From Candidatus Zhuqueibacterota bacterium (lineage in GTDB: Bacteria; Zhuqueibacterota; Zhuqueibacteria; Residuimicrobiales; JAFGEC01): DNA of 49,462 nucleotides. The stretch spans positions 1 to 49,462 of the forward strand of contig JAFGEC010000238.1 of the NCBI GenBank assembly GCA_016931775.1, written 5' to 3'. Under the pieces are notes generated by a model. It ran no database searches. It was not told where the DNA came from and saw only the letters and a list, made by a program, of their open reading frames with translations. Below are positions 7,618 to 16,282 of this stretch, piece by piece; the first letter of the stretch is position 1, and each line of letters starts with the position of its first letter. The position numbers were made by a program, and so were the translations under genes.

Positions 7618-9231
7618 ATGGAACATGAATCTGATTTTCTCATTCTCGGCAGCGGAATTGCCGGCCTTGTGTGTGCTTTAAATCTAGCCAAACATGGTTC
7701 AGTCGCTATTGTTACCAAAAAACAAAAAGCGGACTCGAACACAAACTACGCACAAGGCGGCATTGCAGCCGTCTTCGATCCGGATGATTCTTATGAAAAG
7801 CATATAAAAGACACGTTAGAAGCCGGTGCCGGTCTATGTAATAAGCAGGCGGTTGAGTTAATAGTAAAAGAGGGACCGGAAAGGGTTAATCAACTATCGC
7901 AACTGGGCGTAAATTTTACAAAAAAAAATAACGGTAAATATGACCTGGGACGTGAAGGTGGGCATCATGTTAATAGAATCGTCCACGTAAAAGACCACAC
8001 AGGAAGAGATGTGGAACGCGCTCTTATACAAGCGATCAAAAATGAACCGAAAATTAAAATATTCGAAAATCATATTGCCATTGATCTTATAACAGAACAT
8101 CATATTTTAACCCCCTCCCACTCAGGCGAAGAGAAATTAAATTGCTGGGGAGCCTACGTACTCGACGAAAAGGAAAATAAAGTCGAACGATACCTTGCGA
8201 AAGCGACCTTGATCGCTACCGGAGGATGCGGTCGTGTATATTTACATACGACCAATCCCTCTATTGCAACCGGTGACGGCGTAGCCATGTGCTATCGAGC
8301 AGGAGCTGAAATTGCCAACATGGAATTTATGCAATTTCATCCGACAACTCTTTATCATCCCCAGGCAGACTCTTTTCTGATTTCTGAGGCAGTCCGTGGT
8401 TTCGGCGGCCGGTTATTAACTAAAAATGGAGATTCCTTTACCCAAAAATATCATCCAATGGGTGATCTGGCACCCCGAGATATCGTTGCAAGAGCCATAG
8501 ATAATGAATTGAAAAAGCACGGTGATTCATTTGTGTATCTGGATATCACTCATAAGAATCCCCAAGACATTAAGGACCATTTTCCGCAAATTTATAATAA
8601 ATGTTCAAGTTTTAAAATAGATATCACCAAAGAACCGATACCCGTCGTACCGGCCGCTCATTATGCGTGCGGTGGTGTTGTAACAGATCTTAAAGGCCGA
8701 ACATGTATTCAAGGACTTTACGCTTGTGGAGAAGTAACGTGCACAGGTGTCCACGGTGCTAATCGACTTGCATCAAACTCGTTACTTGAAGCACTGGTTT
8801 TTTCCCATAAATGCGCGGAAGAGATGATCAGCTTTATTCAGTCAAATAATTTTGCCTTCCCTCCAATACCCTATTGGGACGACAGTGCAACATTCAACAG
8901 TGAAGAGTGGATACTTATATCACACGATGAATTGGAAATAAAAAATATCATGTGGGATTATGTTGGCATCGTCCGATCAATTCTCCGTTTGGAAAGAGGG
9001 CTGAGCAGAATACGCCTCATCAAGCAGGAGATCGAAAATTTTTATCGACGTACCAAAGTCACTCAGGGATTAATAGAATTACGAAATATGGCAACTGTGG
9101 CGCAGTTAATCATTCAATCCGCATGGATGAGAAGGGAGAGCCGTGGTCTGCACTATATGACAGACTATCAAAAAACGGATGATGAAAATTATAAAATGGC
9201 CACGATCATTCAGAAAAACCAATTCCAATAG
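7618..9231 (+). CDS. nadB: L-aspartate oxidase
   Basis: FAD enzyme that oxidises L-aspartate to iminoaspartate, the first step of bacterial NAD synthesis; electrons go to oxygen or fumarate. The 537 residues carry the N-terminal FAD loop (LGSGIAGL), the family signature NYAQGGIAAV, the active-site HPTTLY, EAVRGFGGRL and APRDIVARAID, and the C-terminal FAD motif ACGEVTCTGVHGANRLASNSLLEALVF. No nadA or nadC is adjacent. The upstream 18 bases are AT-only with no ribosome site and no alternative in-frame start, so translation initiation is unusual. Confidence 0.97.
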   Translation: MEHESDFLILGSGIAGLVCALNLAKHGSVAIVTKKQKADSNTNYAQGGIAAVFDPDDSYEKHIKDTLEAGAGLCNKQAVELIVKEGPERVNQLSQLGVNFTKKNNGKYDLGREGGHHVNRIVHVKDHTGRDVERALIQAIKNEPKIKIFENHIAIDLITEHHILTPSHSGEEKLNCWGAYVLDEKENKVERYLAKATLIATGGCGRVYLHTTNPSIATGDGVAMCYRAGAEIANMEFMQFHPTTLYHPQADSFLISEAVRGFGGRLLTKNGDSFTQKYHPMGDLAPRDIVARAIDNELKKHGDSFVYLDITHKNPQDIKDHFPQIYNKCSSFKIDITKEPIPVVPAAHYACGGVVTDLKGRTCIQGLYACGEVTCTGVHGANRLASNSLLEALVFSHKCAEEMISFIQSNNFAFPPIPYWDDSATFNSEEWILISHDELEIKNIMWDYVGIVRSILRLERGLSRIRLIKQEIENFYRRTKVTQGLIELRNMATVAQLIIQSAWMRRESRGLHYMTDYQKTDDENYKMATIIQKNQFQ

Positions 9232-9312
9232 ACCTGGGGTAATTTTTGAGCAAAATCACCATTTTGAAAATTAAAGGAAACTTGTTTTCATGAAGAGACG
9301 TCTAACTTAAGC

Positions 9313-9416
9313 GGAATGTTTTACTCAAAGTCACTTTTTTTGCTTGATTTTTATTCATGCATTTGATAAAATAAACTATATTGAAAGGAAAATAAATTGT
9401 GAGTAAAACGTATTCC
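9313..9416. repeat. Long-range inverted repeat bracketing a promoter (MITE-like or operator)
   Basis: GGAATGTTTTACTCA at 9313-9327 is repeated inverted as TGAGTAAAACGTATTCC at 9400-9416; the arms pair except for a 2-base bulge. The 72 bases between them contain the predicted promoter of the next gene. No target-site duplication is obvious. Confidence 0.5.
9344..9372 (+). promoter_or_regulatory. Predicted sigma70-type promoter for the barrel-rhomboid-amidase unit
   Basis: TTGATT (9344-9349), 17-base spacer, TAAAAT (9367-9372). It lies between the inverted-repeat arms and about 84 bases ahead of the beta-barrel start codon. Confidence 0.55.
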
Positions 9417-9455
9417 ATAAAATAACTAAAAATTTGCTATTCAGGAGGCTTCATT

Positions 9456-10100
9456 ATGTATAACAAAGTAAAAATACCCATGCTTTTACTAACAATCCTT
9501 GTTTTATCTGCATCATCTGCCTTTTCTTATACAGGTAATGTTCTTTCGCTAAATGCTGGTTATTTTAATCCTAAAGACACAAAAGGCGGAATGGAATTTG
9601 GTGTAAAACTTGGCAAGGCAGTAGACGAAGCAGTTGATATCGGATTGGGGCTGGATGTTTTTCACAAATCATACTCGGAAACAAGCGTCGTCGCTAAGGA
9701 AGTGCAAAACGGACTGCCAATTGAAAAGACCACGACCTCCATTAAGTACAGCAGAACATTACTGCCACTGAGTCTCACTGTAGATGTCAAATTACCGGCT
9801 GGCAGATATTTCGGTTACTTTTTGACTGGCGGTTTGAATTATTCTTTTTTGTTTAGCAATGAACACAACTATGAGCTCGACACCAAGGAAAACCGCACCT
9901 TCAGCGGTTTGGGCTGGCAGGCAGGAGCTGGTCTGTATTATTTTGTTGGTTCGAGATCGACGGTCTTGGCCAATATTTTCTATAACGGTAGTGAAGTAAG
10001 TCGAGGTACTAATGAAAGTATTGAAGGCTTACCCGTTACGGAACGGGTCAACATGTCCGGATTCGGCATCCGCCTTGGGATAAAAATGGATATAAGATAG
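9456..10100 (+). CDS. Predicted outer-membrane beta-barrel protein, unknown function
   Basis: Protein of 214 residues with a clear signal peptide (basic start, then LLLTILVLSASSAFS, cleavage near residue 24) and alternating hydrophobic strands ending in SGFGIRLGIKMDIR, as in small 8-stranded outer-membrane barrels. No catalytic motif is visible. The start is well supported by AGGAGG. It is 4 bases ahead of the rhomboid gene, so a shared transcript is likely. I do not recognise a specific family. Confidence 0.75.
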   Translation: MYNKVKIPMLLLTILVLSASSAFSYTGNVLSLNAGYFNPKDTKGGMEFGVKLGKAVDEAVDIGLGLDVFHKSYSETSVVAKEVQNGLPIEKTTTSIKYSRTLLPLSLTVDVKLPAGRYFGYFLTGGLNYSFLFSNEHNYELDTKENRTFSGLGWQAGAGLYYFVGSRSTVLANIFYNGSEVSRGTNESIEGLPVTERVNMSGFGIRLGIKMDIR

Positions 10101-10104
10101 ATTC

Positions 10105-10953
10105 GTGTATTACGAAAAAAGATTACAATTTGGATTCGGCGGTGGTATTACACCGGTTGTTCGAAATTTACTTATAGCGAATGTTTCAGTTTATGTTATT
10201 CAGGCTTTTACCGGTTATTTTACAAATGCGAATACAATATCACCGCTAATCCGGCTTTTTGGATTAACACCATCTCATCTTGTTCATCATTTTAGGATCT
10301 GGCAATTATTCACCTATCTTTTTCTTCACGGCAATTTATTACATATCTTTTTTAACATGTTTGCATTATGGGTATTTGGATGTGAGCTGGAAAGATATTT
10401 AGGATCAAAAAAATTTTTACGATTTTACCTTATTACAGGTGTTGGTGCCGGCTTACTTTCTGTTATGATTAGCTGGAATTCTTCTGTGCCCATCATAGGA
10501 GCATCCGGTGCAATATATGGAGTTTTAGTCGGTTTTGCGGTTTTATGGCCGAATAGAATCATCACACTACTGCTGTTTTTTATTTTGCCCATTCAAATTA
10601 AAGCAAAATATCTGGTATCGGTTCTCGTCGGCATCTCGCTTTTTTCAGGAATTCAAAGTCACCTGTTCGGTGTTTTTGATCGTGTTGCACATTTTACCCA
10701 CCTCGGGGGGGCGATGATTGGTTTTCTCATGCTCCGTGGTGAGTATATTCTGGGAAAAGCGATCGCCAAAATTAATATGTACAATAATCAACGCAGCATT
10801 ATAAAAAAACTGAAAAAAGAAAATGAAATAGCACAAAAAAGAAAAGAAATCGATCAAATTTTGGATCGTATCAATCAAGTGGGTTATGATGCTATTTCAG
10901 ATAAAGAAAAAAAAATCCTCAAACAGGCCAGCGAATATTTTAAAGACGAATGA
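10105..10953 (+). CDS. Rhomboid-family intramembrane serine protease
   Basis: Cleaves membrane-spanning substrates within the bilayer. The 282 residues give about six transmembrane helices with the catalytic serine in GASGAIYG (Ser134) and the histidine in THLGG (His199); the HGNLLHIFFNM motif of loop 1/helix 2 is also present. A soluble C-terminal tail (from about 225) rich in Lys/Glu, with the LDRINQVGYDAISDKEKKIL pattern, resembles the cytoplasmic tail common in rhomboids of the FCB group. The start is GTG with a weak ribosome site, and the stop overlaps the amidase ATG by 4 bases. Confidence 0.92.
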   Translation: MYYEKRLQFGFGGGITPVVRNLLIANVSVYVIQAFTGYFTNANTISPLIRLFGLTPSHLVHHFRIWQLFTYLFLHGNLLHIFFNMFALWVFGCELERYLGSKKFLRFYLITGVGAGLLSVMISWNSSVPIIGASGAIYGVLVGFAVLWPNRIITLLLFFILPIQIKAKYLVSVLVGISLFSGIQSHLFGVFDRVAHFTHLGGAMIGFLMLRGEYILGKAIAKINMYNNQRSIIKKLKKENEIAQKRKEIDQILDRINQVGYDAISDKEKKILKQASEYFKDE

Positions 10954-12485
10954 CTCGACATAACAAAGCCGACGCACATCCAAGAGAAATAAGTATTTTT
11001 AAATTATTTCGCATAGCTTTTATTTTTTTGCTGTTTAATGCCATGCCTGCGTTTGTGCAGGATATCAGAGTTATCGATAAAAAAGACGATAAAACTTTAA
11101 CAACGCTATCGACTCTGGAAATGGAAGGGTATAAATTTGTTAAGGCTAGAGATTTAGCGGATGCCCTTAACATCGACTATACACAAAATTTCGAAACCAA
11201 ACAATTCATTTTTCTGTTCCAACAAATTTCCATCATCGTAACCGCAGTCAATCCAAATATTATTATTGGCAGCCACATTAAACAAATGCCACTGGAGACC
11301 CTTTTATATCACAGTAATTTTTATATTCCTATCCAATATTTTTTACACTGTGTTCAGGATTTTATTCCTTTTCAGGTGGAATTCGATACAAAACAAAATA
11401 TTTTATATATATCGCGACCGGCAAATACTATCGTAAAGGTCGGAATTGAAGAAAAAGAAAACGGCCTATTATTACGAATTATCGCAACCGATCACTTTCC
11501 TCTTGATGATATTTATCTCAGTGAAACCAATGGATGGTTATACGTTGATTTTTACGGTGGATTTATTGATACGCTGTCGTCATTACACGTAAAAGGTTTG
11601 AATAAAAAAATTGCTTCAGTTATCCCCTTCCAGCTATCAAACGAATCGGCACGGATTGCCTTTAAACTGGGAACCAAAATTGAAGAAAAAACCGTTTATT
11701 CTGAGGAACAATCGCAGGAGACACTGGTATCTCTACGAACAGAAAAAAACATTTCACAGGATTTGTTGGTTGAATTGGAAAAAGAACGGGAAAAATGGAA
11801 AATAGATCTTATTATTATTGACCCTGGTCATGGTGGACGCGATCCCGGCGCCATTGGAAAAAACGGAACGTATGAAAAAAAGATAACTCTGGAAATCGCT
11901 AAAAAATTAAAAACTGAAATCGAAAAACAGTTGGATGTCAAGGTTCTTCTCACAAGAAATAACGATGTTTTTTTACCCCTAGAAAGGCGCACAAAATATG
12001 CAAACCAAAAAAACGGTAAACTCTTTCTCAGCATTCATGCAGATTCAAATCCTCACCGAGGCTTGTCGGGACACACCGTATATTTTATGGGACCGGCAAA
12101 AACTGAGGAAGCAAGAAGAGCAGCTCAACTTGAAAACTCTGTGATCCGTTTTGAGGATACACGAAACCACTATGAGGAGTTATCTGACGCATCGTTCATA
12201 CTAGCTGCGAACGCTCAAAATTCTTTCAATAAAGAAAGCCAGGCATTTGCCTCTGCAGTAAACGATGAGCTGAAAAATGAAACTGGCCGCAACGGGTATG
12301 GTGTCCGGCAGGCCGGATTTTATGTTTTATATGGTGCTTCTATGCCCAATATTCTTATTGAAACAGGATTCCTGTCCAATAGCGCCAATGAGCTTGATTT
12401 AAATAATAAAACATATCAGCAAAAAATTGCACGAGCAATTTGCCAGGGAATTATCAAAATGAAATCTCAATTCGAAGCGATGTAA
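10950..12485 (+). CDS. N-acetylmuramoyl-L-alanine amidase (Amidase_3)
   Basis: Zinc amidase cutting the amide between muramic acid and the peptide stem of peptidoglycan. After a hydrophobic signal segment (about 18-37), residues 45-250 form a beta-rich region with a copper-amine-oxidase-N/AMIN-like pattern, probably for wall targeting. A short charged, possibly coiled segment follows (about 250-284), then the catalytic domain with DPGHGGRD (His294), Glu309, LSIHAD (His363) and the C-terminal LIETGFLSN glutamate, so the active site is complete. The start ATGA overlaps the rhomboid stop. Its 3' end overlaps the convergent radical SAM gene by 19 bases. Confidence 0.94.
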   Translation: MTRHNKADAHPREISIFKLFRIAFIFLLFNAMPAFVQDIRVIDKKDDKTLTTLSTLEMEGYKFVKARDLADALNIDYTQNFETKQFIFLFQQISIIVTAVNPNIIIGSHIKQMPLETLLYHSNFYIPIQYFLHCVQDFIPFQVEFDTKQNILYISRPANTIVKVGIEEKENGLLLRIIATDHFPLDDIYLSETNGWLYVDFYGGFIDTLSSLHVKGLNKKIASVIPFQLSNESARIAFKLGTKIEEKTVYSEEQSQETLVSLRTEKNISQDLLVELEKEREKWKIDLIIIDPGHGGRDPGAIGKNGTYEKKITLEIAKKLKTEIEKQLDVKVLLTRNNDVFLPLERRTKYANQKNGKLFLSIHADSNPHRGLSGHTVYFMGPAKTEEARRAAQLENSVIRFEDTRNHYEELSDASFILAANAQNSFNKESQAFASAVNDELKNETGRNGYGVRQAGFYVLYGASMPNILIETGFLSNSANELDLNNKTYQQKIARAICQGIIKMKSQFEAM

Positions 12486-13375
12486 AACTCTCCCTGTTTT
12501 GTTTTTCTTTTCTCAAATTCCTCATTTATACCTCTAAGAACCGCCAGCTTGTTGAGGGTCCAGAAGGGAGCCAAAAGTTGCTCCTTAGGTGCTTCCGCCG
12601 TCAGGCGTTGGATAACCATACCGGGCGGCAATCTTTCCAAAAAATCACAAACATACTGAATATAATCATCCAACTCCAGCGTAGAAAAACGATCGTCCTG
12701 ATATATCCTTTCCAGGGGTGTATCACGCAAAATCAACAAGGGGTGTAACTTTACCTCGTGTGTGCTATTATGGGCAATTACTTGGGCGGTTTGTAACAAT
12801 TCACTGCGGGTTTCCTCAGGAAGGCCAATCATAATATGTGTACATATCCGGACTTTCACTGACAACAGATCTATTACAGCCTGGGCATAATCCTTAAAAG
12901 TATGTCCTCGATTGAGCAATTGAAGCGTTCGATCATGAATGCTCTGCAAACCCAATTCTATCCACAAATCGATTTTGCCCGAAAGCTCGTCCAAAAGGTT
13001 CAATACGGAATCCGAAATACAATCCGGCCGTGTTGCGATGGATAATCCAACAACATTTTTAAATGAAATAGCTTGATAAAAATATTCTCGCAGAACGGAA
13101 ACCGGGGCAAAAGTGTTTGTAGAAGATTGAAAATACACAATAAATTGATCAATCCCCATTTTTTCTTTACCAAATTTTAATCCGTGCTGAATCTGGGTAT
13201 TTATATCCAAATTTTGGAGCGATTGCAGTTTGGAAAAACTGTCGTTTCGGCAAAATATACATCCCCCTTCCGCCTTATGAGGGCATGAAAAACCGGCGTC
13301 AATGGATATTTTCCACACCTTTTGGCCGTAACGTTGTTTTAGAAAATCAGAAAATTTGAAATAATAGCCGGACAT
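12467..13375 (-). CDS. TIGR01212-family radical SAM protein (YhcC-like)
   Basis: Radical SAM enzyme of the YhcC/TIGR01212 family, whose reaction is not established. The cluster motif near residue 23 is CPHKAEGGCIFC (Cys-x7-Cys-x2-Cys), the variant spacing of this family, within ISIDAGFSCPHK. MIGLPEET and a C-terminal region with RLTAEAPKEQLLAPFW follow. The frame is open to an ATG at 13405, but neither candidate has a strong ribosome site; I prefer 13375 because MSGYYFKFSDFLKQRYG resembles the usual family N-terminus. The gene follows cysC by about 90 bases and overlaps the amidase tail. Confidence 0.87.
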   Translation of the reverse strand: MSGYYFKFSDFLKQRYGQKVWKISIDAGFSCPHKAEGGCIFCRNDSFSKLQSLQNLDINTQIQHGLKFGKEKMGIDQFIVYFQSSTNTFAPVSVLREYFYQAISFKNVVGLSIATRPDCISDSVLNLLDELSGKIDLWIELGLQSIHDRTLQLLNRGHTFKDYAQAVIDLLSVKVRICTHIMIGLPEETRSELLQTAQVIAHNSTHEVKLHPLLILRDTPLERIYQDDRFSTLELDDYIQYVCDFLERLPPGMVIQRLTAEAPKEQLLAPFWTLNKLAVLRGINEEFEKRKTKQGEFYIASN

Positions 13376-13461
13376 AATTCCGTATATAGGGCTGTAAAAC
13401 ATCATTTGCTTGCAAATTAAAAAGGAGAAAAAACAAGGTGTTACACAGCCCCCACAAATAG

Positions 13462-14067
13462 TTAAATAATCTGTTTTTCTTTTAAAAAGTCCATGACTTT
13501 TTGTACACTCTGCACCAGGTTATACTGGCTGGTGTCAATCGTTAATTCGGGATTTTCCGGTTCTTCATACGGTGCAGAAATTCCTGTAAATTGCGGTATT
13601 TCACCTGCACGCGCTTTTTTATAGAGTCCTTTGGGATCCCGCTGTTCAGCGACATCCAGCGGGACTTTTACAAACACTTCGATAAACTCGCCATCATTCA
13701 ATAACTTACGGGCGTTATTCCGATCCTCACGATACGGTGAAATAAAAGCAGTCATTGTGATCACACCGGCATGAGAAAATAACTTGGCGACTTCACCGAT
13801 CCGGCGAATATTTTCAGCCCGGTCATCAGGGGAAAAGCCAAGATTTTTATTCAAACCATAACGAATATTGTCTCCATCCAAAACATAACATAAATGTCCG
13901 TTTTCAAATAATCTGGTTTCAACAGCCCTGGCAAGTGTGGATTTACCGGATCCGGACAAACCCGTATACCAAATAACGACGCCTTTCTGATTGAGCAATT
14001 GCTCACGGTCTTTTTTTTCCACATCTCCACCGTGCCAGGTTATATTGGTTGCCTTTTGTTCAGCCAT
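13462..14067 (-). CDS. cysC: Adenylyl-sulfate kinase
   Basis: Phosphorylates APS to PAPS using ATP, the second step of sulfate activation. The 201 residues contain the P-loop GLSGSGKST near residue 37, the substrate-binding [15 protein letters not shown] and FISPYREDR motifs, and the family end TIDTSQYN. The start has no competing upstream codon. It lies 26 bases after sat on the same strand. PAPS can be reduced for cysteine or used for sulfation; no PAPS reductase or sulfotransferase is in this window, so its fate cannot be told. Confidence 0.96.
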   Translation of the reverse strand: MAEQKATNITWHGGDVEKKDREQLLNQKGVVIWYTGLSGSGKSTLARAVETRLFENGHLCYVLDGDNIRYGLNKNLGFSPDDRAENIRRIGEVAKLFSHAGVITMTAFISPYREDRNNARKLLNDGEFIEVFVKVPLDVAEQRDPKGLYKKARAGEIPQFTGISAPYEEPENPELTIDTSQYNLVQSVQKVMDFLKEKQII

Positions 14068-14093
14068 AATTTTTTCACTCCATTTTTGATCGG

Positions 14094-15266
14094 TTATGAT
14101 AAAGTTTTATAGTAATCCATAAGAATTTGCGCAACCTCGGGGCGGCTGAATTCTTTTGGCGGTAACTGGCCGTTGTCCAGCATCTCGCGGACTTTGGTTC
14201 CGGAAATAAGCACGCGGTCTTCTTTACCGTGCGGGCAGGTTTTCATCGACGCCATACCATCGCATTTGTGACACCAAAATGTCCAATCTATTTTTAATGG
14301 CTCAATCTGCAGTTCGTCGTCATCAATATCATCGAAAATAGACTGTGCATCAAATGGGCCGTAATAGTTGCCGACACCGGCATGATCACGCCCGACGATC
14401 AAATGGCTGCAGCCGAAATTCTGACGAAAGACAGCATGCAAAACGGCTTCGCGCGGTCCACCATATCGCATTTCCATTGGATAAACTTTGAGCACGACCC
14501 TATCCTGCGGATAGTAATTATCCAACAAAACCTGATAACATTTCATACGTGTATCTGCCGGAATATCGCCGGCTTTTAACTTGCCAACCAGGGGATGTAT
14601 AAAAACACCATCACAAACTTCCATAGCTATCTTTGTACAATATTCATGCGATCTATGGATCGGATTCCGCGTTTGAAAACCGGCAACAGTCGACCAGCCA
14701 AGCTTCTCGAACAAGGCGCGGGTTTCGGAAGGTCGGGCATAATGATCGCCGTATAGACCGGGATAAATCCCTTCACTTATGACTTTCACCGGACCGGCAA
14801 GCAGTATATCGCCCTGCGCATAAATCTTTGCAACCCCGGGATGGGCCTCTTCATCCGTCCGAAAAACCTTTTTTGCCTCCAGCTTTTTGTCATATGTGTA
14901 TTTTTCGCTCACTTGCATACTGGCCATCAGGTCGCCGCTTTCGTCATCCACAAGTGCAACTTCACTGCCTATGGATACCGTATCGGCTTGCTTCTTGGTC
15001 AACGATAATGTAATGGGTATCGGCCATAAAGTTCCATCAGCCATATGCATTTCGTTTACGACACCCATATAGTCGTCATGTCCCATAAATCCTGCCAGCG
15101 GACTAAAAGCTCCCATCGCCAGCATAATCAAATCAGATGTTTCACGGGATGAAAGTCGGACCTGCGGTAAAGAAATAACTTTCTTCTTTTCCTCAACCAA
15201 CGATTCTCCGGTTAACAATAAGGGTTTAAGCTGACCTCCATGTGGTAAAACCAGTTTACTCGACAT
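14094..15266 (-). CDS. sat: Sulfate adenylyltransferase (ATP sulfurylase)
   Basis: Makes APS from ATP and sulfate. The 390-residue single-chain Sat type shows the nucleotide-binding [18 protein letters not shown], and a C-terminal cysteine/histidine cluster ([16 protein letters not shown]) that is a zinc site in Sat of sulfur-metabolising bacteria. The frame continues to an ATG at 15278, but the ATG at 15266 has GGGAG at 5 bases and is preferred. It is downstream of the small ribbon-helix-helix gene by 33 bases and upstream of cysC, so the three probably share a transcript. Confidence 0.96.
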   Translation of the reverse strand: MSSKLVLPHGGQLKPLLLTGESLVEEKKKVISLPQVRLSSRETSDLIMLAMGAFSPLAGFMGHDDYMGVVNEMHMADGTLWPIPITLSLTKKQADTVSIGSEVALVDDESGDLMASMQVSEKYTYDKKLEAKKVFRTDEEAHPGVAKIYAQGDILLAGPVKVISEGIYPGLYGDHYARPSETRALFEKLGWSTVAGFQTRNPIHRSHEYCTKIAMEVCDGVFIHPLVGKLKAGDIPADTRMKCYQVLLDNYYPQDRVVLKVYPMEMRYGGPREAVLHAVFRQNFGCSHLIVGRDHAGVGNYYGPFDAQSIFDDIDDDELQIEPLKIDWTFWCHKCDGMASMKTCPHGKEDRVLISGTKVREMLDNGQLPPKEFSRPEVAQILMDYYKTLS

Positions 15267-15299
15267 AATTACTCCCATCTTAAAACAAATAAATAAAAA

Positions 15300-15545
15300 C
15301 TACAGATAACCAAGTGTGCGCAATCGTTTCCTGATCGCCTCTATTTCCTGCTTGCTGAGGGCCGTCTCATCATCATGGTACGCGGATTGTTCAGAAGAGG
15401 CAAGATCTCGTAAAACGTACACGATAAAATCAGTAACTGAATTAAATCCACTGTCCTCCACAATCCTCGTTAACCGATCGTAGAGCACACGGGGAATTTT
15501 AATCGTTACCTTGGAATCTGTACGATTTTGTGAATTATCATTCAT
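15300..15545 (-). CDS. Small ribbon-helix-helix-like protein
   Basis: Protein of 81 residues. The segment KVTIKIPRVLYDRLTRIVEDSGFNSVTDFIVYVLRDL has the beta strand followed by two helices of CopG/MetJ-type DNA-binding proteins; the charged tail EIEAIRKRLRTLGYL matches tails of small proteins often found before sat genes. The start at 15545 is set by GGGAG 6 bases upstream; an in-frame ATG at 15584 overlaps the predicted promoter and is rejected. A short inverted repeat at the predicted transcription start may be its own operator. It could regulate sat-cysC. Confidence 0.72.
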   Translation of the reverse strand: MNDNSQNRTDSKVTIKIPRVLYDRLTRIVEDSGFNSVTDFIVYVLRDLASSEQSAYHDDETALSKQEIEAIRKRLRTLGYL

Positions 15546-15549
15546 ACAA

Positions 15550-15565
15550 CACTCCCATAAGAGTG
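15550..15565. promoter_or_regulatory. Possible autoregulatory operator (CACTC-n6-GAGTG)
   Basis: Perfect 5-bp arms around 6 bases, centred at the expected transcription start of the ribbon-helix-helix gene and just ahead of its ribosome site. A related perfect 10-bp palindrome CACTTAAGTG lies at 15648-15657. Binding by the neighbouring protein is a guess. Confidence 0.35.
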
Positions 15566-15567
15566 CT

Positions 15568-15596
15568 ATAATACTACATTTCAATCAAATAATCAA
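15568..15596 (-). promoter_or_regulatory. Predicted promoter of the RHH-sat-cysC operon
   Basis: On the minus strand, TTGATT (15596-15591), 17-base spacer, TATTAT (15573-15568). The start site would fall near 15561, about 16 bases ahead of the start codon. Confidence 0.6.
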
Positions 15597-15681
15597 GGGA
15601 AAAATTTACAACACGCACAGGAGGAAGACACTTTCACATTTGTTCATCACTTAAGTGTTAAAAACCCCCAAAATATTCATT

Positions 15682-16260
15682 TCAATATATTTTAATATCA
15701 CCGAATGTCAGGCTGCAAACAACCAGCAACCTATTTGATGCGTTTTCGTAATTTTCAGATTCATAGGTGCCGCGTTGTGATAATCCGTCCCATCTTTTAT
15801 CAAATATCTTGATATCACCTGCAACATTGCTCGCATGTACTTTAATCGGTAAATCTTTCGGAACTGAAAATTTGATACTGCCAAAAGTCGTCACCAGGTT
15901 CAGTCTCTTCTCACCGTCAGTCACCGAAACCGCCGTCCCGTCGACAATAACATCTCCAAATGTTGTTCGAATCTCACCGCCCTTAAAATTTCTACTTTGC
16001 AGTGTCACCTTAATATCGCCAAACGCATTGGATTGAATAATATTGTCCAAATCCGAAATGACGGATCGGTCTCCAATTGCGTTTTTGGGTATTTTCGGAC
16101 CCTTAAATATAACATAAAAGCCAAAAATAATAAAAACAGCCGGCCAGAAGGTTGACACAAAATCGCCAAAATCCAATATATCAGTATTGTTCAGGATAAA
16201 CAATATTCCGATAAAAATGAGTACAAAACCAAAAATTATTGATGGTTTATTTGACCTCAT
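15682..16260 (-). CDS. LiaF-like / DUF5668-type membrane protein
   Basis: Protein of 192 residues with an N-terminal pair of membrane helices (IIFGFVLIFIGILFILNN and FWPAVFIIFGFYVIF), then a soluble beta-rich domain repeating short strands such as FGDIKVTL, FGDVIVDG, FGSIKFSV and FGDIKIY. This matches the LiaF/cell-wall-active antibiotic response family, which in Firmicutes modulates envelope-stress signalling; here the role is unknown. The ATG at 16260 has GGAG 6 bases upstream; an in-frame ATG at 16272 has none. It follows trxB by 22 bases. Confidence 0.82.
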   Translation of the reverse strand: MRSNKPSIIFGFVLIFIGILFILNNTDILDFGDFVSTFWPAVFIIFGFYVIFKGPKIPKNAIGDRSVISDLDNIIQSNAFGDIKVTLQSRNFKGGEIRTTFGDVIVDGTAVSVTDGEKRLNLVTTFGSIKFSVPKDLPIKVHASNVAGDIKIFDKRWDGLSQRGTYESENYENASNRLLVVCSLTFGDIKIY

Positions 16261-16282
16261 ATCATGCTCCATTCATTGGAGG

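Noticed and set aside
12467-12485. Apparent frameshift or truncation where the amidase and radical SAM genes overlap
   Set aside because: Both proteins are complete by domain content; a 19-base convergent tail overlap is ordinary.
13376-13405. Longer start for the radical SAM gene
   Set aside because: Ten extra residues do not fit the family N-terminus and the upstream ATG has no ribosome site; not excluded.
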